This document shows positions 12,401 through 13,663 of a stretch of 13,663 nucleotides of DNA, in pieces (positions within the stretch are counted from its first letter, which is position 1; every line of letters starts with the position of its first letter). The translations under genes were made by a program, and so were the position numbers. The notes beneath the pieces were generated by a model. That model was not told the origin of the DNA. It made no database searches and saw only the letters and a program-made list of their open reading frames with translations. Origin of the DNA: Faecalibacterium sp. (GTDB taxonomy: Bacteria > Bacillota > Clostridia > Oscillospirales > Ruminococcaceae); assembly GCA_017483235.1 (NCBI GenBank), contig JAFULE010000032.1:1-13663 (forward strand), read 5' to 3'.

Positions 12401-13663
12401 CGCGCCACAGCACAGGAAGACTTTGCTGCCACGGCGCAGCCACCCGAAAACGCGGCCCGTGTGGTGAACACCGCCAACGAACCGCCCAGCGAGCTGCGTG
12501 AGGTGAAAGAGATCCGCGAGGAAGGCGTAAACATGGCGCTGGTGGATGAGGTGACGGTGGACGAAGGTGCGTATTTTGCAGATAAGCGCCCGTATTTTAC
12601 CGACACCGACCGCGCAATGGAGCAGATCGCGCCCAGCAATACCCCTGCGGGCAAATACATGAAGCGAAACCTGCTGGAACCTTTTAAGCAGGCGAAACGT
12701 GCCTATGCCAAGAATCTGACCACCAACGTTCGTGAGTTTGGCCGAAAGATGAAGGAACTGGGCATTCTGCCCGGCAGCAAACAGGACAAGGAACTGCAGT
12801 GGTTCCGCGAGGGTGTGCGCTGGGTGAGGGCCGAGGGCGCTGCCAAGGCAGAAGCGCGGAAGTATACCCTGGCTGACCTGCAGGCGGATGACCCGGAGAA
12901 CTGGAAAAACATTGTGGAGGCTAACAAGCTGTACGGCCAGTGGACCGACGCCTATTTTGAGCGGGTGAATCAAACCCAGCAGATGATCTACCCGATGGCG
13001 CAGGCCGACGTGGAAGAAAACATCCGCAAGATGGAGGAACAGGCTGACGGTGCATTGTATCAGCGCAAGGCGCTGGAAGAGCAGCTGGGCTTTTATACGG
13101 ACGCCGAGGTGAACCTTACCAAAGCCCTGATGAACGAGGTGCGGGAAGCTGAGGCAGCAAAGGCCCGTGCGGAGAGCTATCTGAACCGGGCAAAAGAAGC
13201 CGGTAAGGAAACCGCCCGCGCTGAAAAAAGCCTGCAGCAGGCCGAAACCAGACTGCAGCGGGCACAGAAAGCGGTTGCACAGCATCCGGAGCTGGAGGAT
13301 GTGGTGAATCTGTTCCGGCAGATGGATGTATTGCAAAAGCGGGAAAAAAGCACCCGTCAGATGGCACAGAATCTGCGCACAGGGTTGGAGAACGGTGATG
13401 CCTTGCGGAACAAGCGGCTGCCATACAAGGACAACTATGTGCCGCACCTGAAGGACAGTGTTACCGGTTTGAAGCAGCTGAAAAACATTCTAACGGCCAG
13501 CGATTACCAGATCGATCCGCATCCGGTAGGCACCAGTGAATGGACCAAGCCTAAAAGCCGATGGGCAGGCTTTATGCAGCGGCGAAGCGGTGAGGTGCCC
13601 TATAACGAGGGTGCTGTGCAGAACATGCTGGTGCAGATGCGCAACTATGAGTACAAAATCGCA
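9419..13663 (+). CDS. Giant multidomain phage protein, polyvalent-like, 3' partial
   Basis: The frame stays open from ATG 9419 (GGGAGGA at 9404-9410) to the window end: 1,415 codons with no stop. Regions by residue: 1-60 Gln-rich helical; about 120-210 Gln/Ala coiled coil; 222-310 Gly/Ala hydrophobic (AAGGIGNMVPYLAAGTVGNL, then GTEKLMGGIPGLAKAGG), likely membrane-active; about 335-360 acidic helix; 428-448 tandem repeat linker; about 483-636 mixed alpha/beta module resembling LPD3/BECR-type domains; 730-940 helical; about 1080-1170 helical (GKYMKRNLLEPFKQAKRAY); about 1210-1320 coiled coil; 1325-1415 a segment (DNYVPHLKDS, then KPKSRWAGFMQRR) that I recall as conserved in giant Firmicutes phage proteins. 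It probably enters the virion and the cell with DNA. Enzyme domains may lie beyond the window. No catalytic function is proven. Confidence 0.8.
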   Translation, partial: MAKKLTQREKALALAAVVKNSGADAAAQLAQQYKQQEEKSLQQAIRAAQPVPELTPVQPAKQQTNWYDGLFGNSAAGASAPAVSTGQDNILNTLFTAQAMQDAATLQAHKDLSAAARMGGEYFTAGAKSGLEGLLQGGMAAGDLLQQQQAERLAQQYQGLAALPVLGDKAKQAAQNQQSFARQATEETNRQILAQKQKTDARQQALEQKYADRTGLANDAVKMAAGGIGNMVPYLAAGTVGNLMGLGGLGMAAMGLQTAGGGMADALADGATTEQARANALLQAAAAMGTEKLMGGIPGLAKAGGLADDAVNALAGKLGGKTAQGAAKWGMNAVGEGVEEVAEEALNELAARLTYGKQGSIEQTVRGEKALPELAAEYGQTFAGGALIGGVLDAAGNAVRGGFNWWDGLFGESVPQAAQNPNLQANAKAEQTSPKSEQTSPKSEQTSPIKAGKATVIKSPYSGKGSTPQYTDAVQREKPSFTAENVQAVTQKIAQAQGSGEGFKKALTNLCNEAYGALFGGRRVSVRGLSIDGAPYDVTLNSNVIRKVISDKNLSAEKIAILGNIQNVVENSEYLGSGNFIAKEGSRKVAERYDYFETSVVIDGVPYTVAFDVEVQPGTNNYRTHRVINDISLNVSNQRADTSPAQAAWFEHSSLSKPTVTQPEPTVNPNSVDASTVNTVLQSAAKTPVDRRPRHFDQAQVDSDVLDWKKTKTEATGEKDVLNSLFEGGPKPAGQPVEERKTGGQSRVLGLETDRAWRTQQLAKELRSEWPSRVSQAEMVELLEGVYGQFRTEASEETRRQIAKQAAENILTHSTRQNRELWEQYPELHGFKVQVAKGSDLMNELQYAYGSYAEAKKDLAAHGVQLQQVPEGTKTHLDTDLMELADLYPEFFNAWDNDPLAMVRQMADAYDAIRPRMENQYGESYDDAVQELTSAIYHGAARVEPPQTGAPQRTAEQEAASADANSWADELFPPVTGAPQMPTAREVIDQRNQARATAQEDFAATAQPPENAARVVNTANEPPSELREVKEIREEGVNMALVDEVTVDEGAYFADKRPYFTDTDRAMEQIAPSNTPAGKYMKRNLLEPFKQAKRAYAKNLTTNVREFGRKMKELGILPGSKQDKELQWFREGVRWVRAEGAAKAEARKYTLADLQADDPENWKNIVEANKLYGQWTDAYFERVNQTQQMIYPMAQADVEENIRKMEEQADGALYQRKALEEQLGFYTDAEVNLTKALMNEVREAEAAKARAESYLNRAKEAGKETARAEKSLQQAETRLQRAQKAVAQHPELEDVVNLFRQMDVLQKREKSTRQMAQNLRTGLENGDALRNKRLPYKDNYVPHLKDSVTGLKQLKNILTASDYQIDPHPVGTSEWTKPKSRWAGFMQRRSGEVPYNEGAVQNMLVQMRNYEYKIA
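10700..10762 (+). repeat. Three 21-bp tandem repeats in the giant gene
   Basis: Three head-to-tail units (10700-10720, 10721-10741, 10742-10762), in frame, encode K-A/S-E-Q-T-S-P. Units 2 and 3 are identical; unit 1 differs at two bases in the second codon (GCG versus TCG counts as one; the preceding AAA is shared). The result is a flexible hydrophilic linker between the hydrophobic Gly/Ala region and the following mixed alpha/beta module. Confidence 0.95.
10863..11328 (+). other. Lower-GC module in the giant protein, candidate LPD3/BECR-type domain
   Basis: Codes about residues 482-637. Seen: a helix (AENVQAVTQKIAQA), a beta pair (RVSVRGLSIDGAPYDVTLN), helices (NVIRKVISDKNLSAEKIAIL and NIQNVVENSEYL), then strands YDYFETSVVIDGVPYTVAFDVEV and NNYRTHRVINDISL. 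The order, with a helix pair followed by a small sheet and a basic/His/Tyr cluster (N-Y-R-T-H-R, residues 621-626), resembles LPD3 or phage BECR (Barnase-EndoU-ColicinE5/D-RelE) domains of polyvalent proteins. The row 11101-11160 is 43% G+C and row 11281-11340 is 45%, against 65% at 10381-10440 and 62% at 12481-12540. Nuclease activity is a hypothesis only. Confidence 0.4.

Noticed and set aside
11381..13447. A 688-codon open frame on the minus strand
   Set aside because: It is wholly antisense to the giant + strand gene, with Leu/His/Arg-rich low-sense composition. The + frame has coherent coiled coils and domains, so the minus frame is a shadow.

Overview
The window looks like the late, virion-structure half of a tailed phage or prophage infecting a GC-rich Gram-positive gut bacterium. 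A Clostridia host of the Faecalibacterium/Gemmiger/Subdoligranulum kind is an inference, from about 60% GC, consistent AAGGAGG-type ribosome sites, and fibre and lysis protein families typical of Firmicutes phages. Every supported gene is on the + strand. Genes are packed end to end, with no non-coding stretch longer than 86 bases. No tRNA, integrase, attachment site, CRISPR array or insertion sequence was seen.

Layout. Positions 2-334: C-terminal end of a probable scaffolding protein. 384-1577: major capsid protein and a small beta-rich protein, probably head decoration. 1664-4158: a 194-residue head-tail adaptor candidate and a 637-residue beta-propeller tail-hub/nozzle candidate, joined by a one-base stop/start overlap. 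4165-6678: small fibre and host-contact proteins, ending with an XkdX-like microprotein. 6698-8339: lysis pair, a GH25 muramidase followed by a GTG-started holin. 8390-9403: an Ala/Gln-rich coiled-coil protein, probably an ejection (internal virion) protein. 9419-13663: a giant open frame of at least 1,415 codons that runs off the window.

The order scaffold, capsid, ~195-aa adaptor, large hub protein, then ejection protein and giant protein, with no tape measure, tail tube or sheath gene, resembles the short-tailed (T7/P22-like) plan. The fibre/lysis block sits between the hub and ejection genes. The only three gene junctions of 49 bases or more (after scaffold, after the decoration gene, after holin) each contain a perfect hairpin ending at or just before the next ribosome site. 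This suggests the cluster is divided into expression segments.

The most interesting part is the giant protein. It carries a Gly/Ala-rich hydrophobic region, a three-unit 21-bp tandem repeat linker, a lower-GC module resembling the LPD3/BECR-type domains of phage polyvalent proteins, and long helical regions. A short W-x-D-x-L-F-like motif recurs in its linkers. A second mosaic point lies in the gene at 5505-6233, where a GC-rich N-terminal part joins an AT-rich C-terminal part, as expected for an exchanged receptor-binding tip. Family assignments were made by reading the translations; no database search was run.
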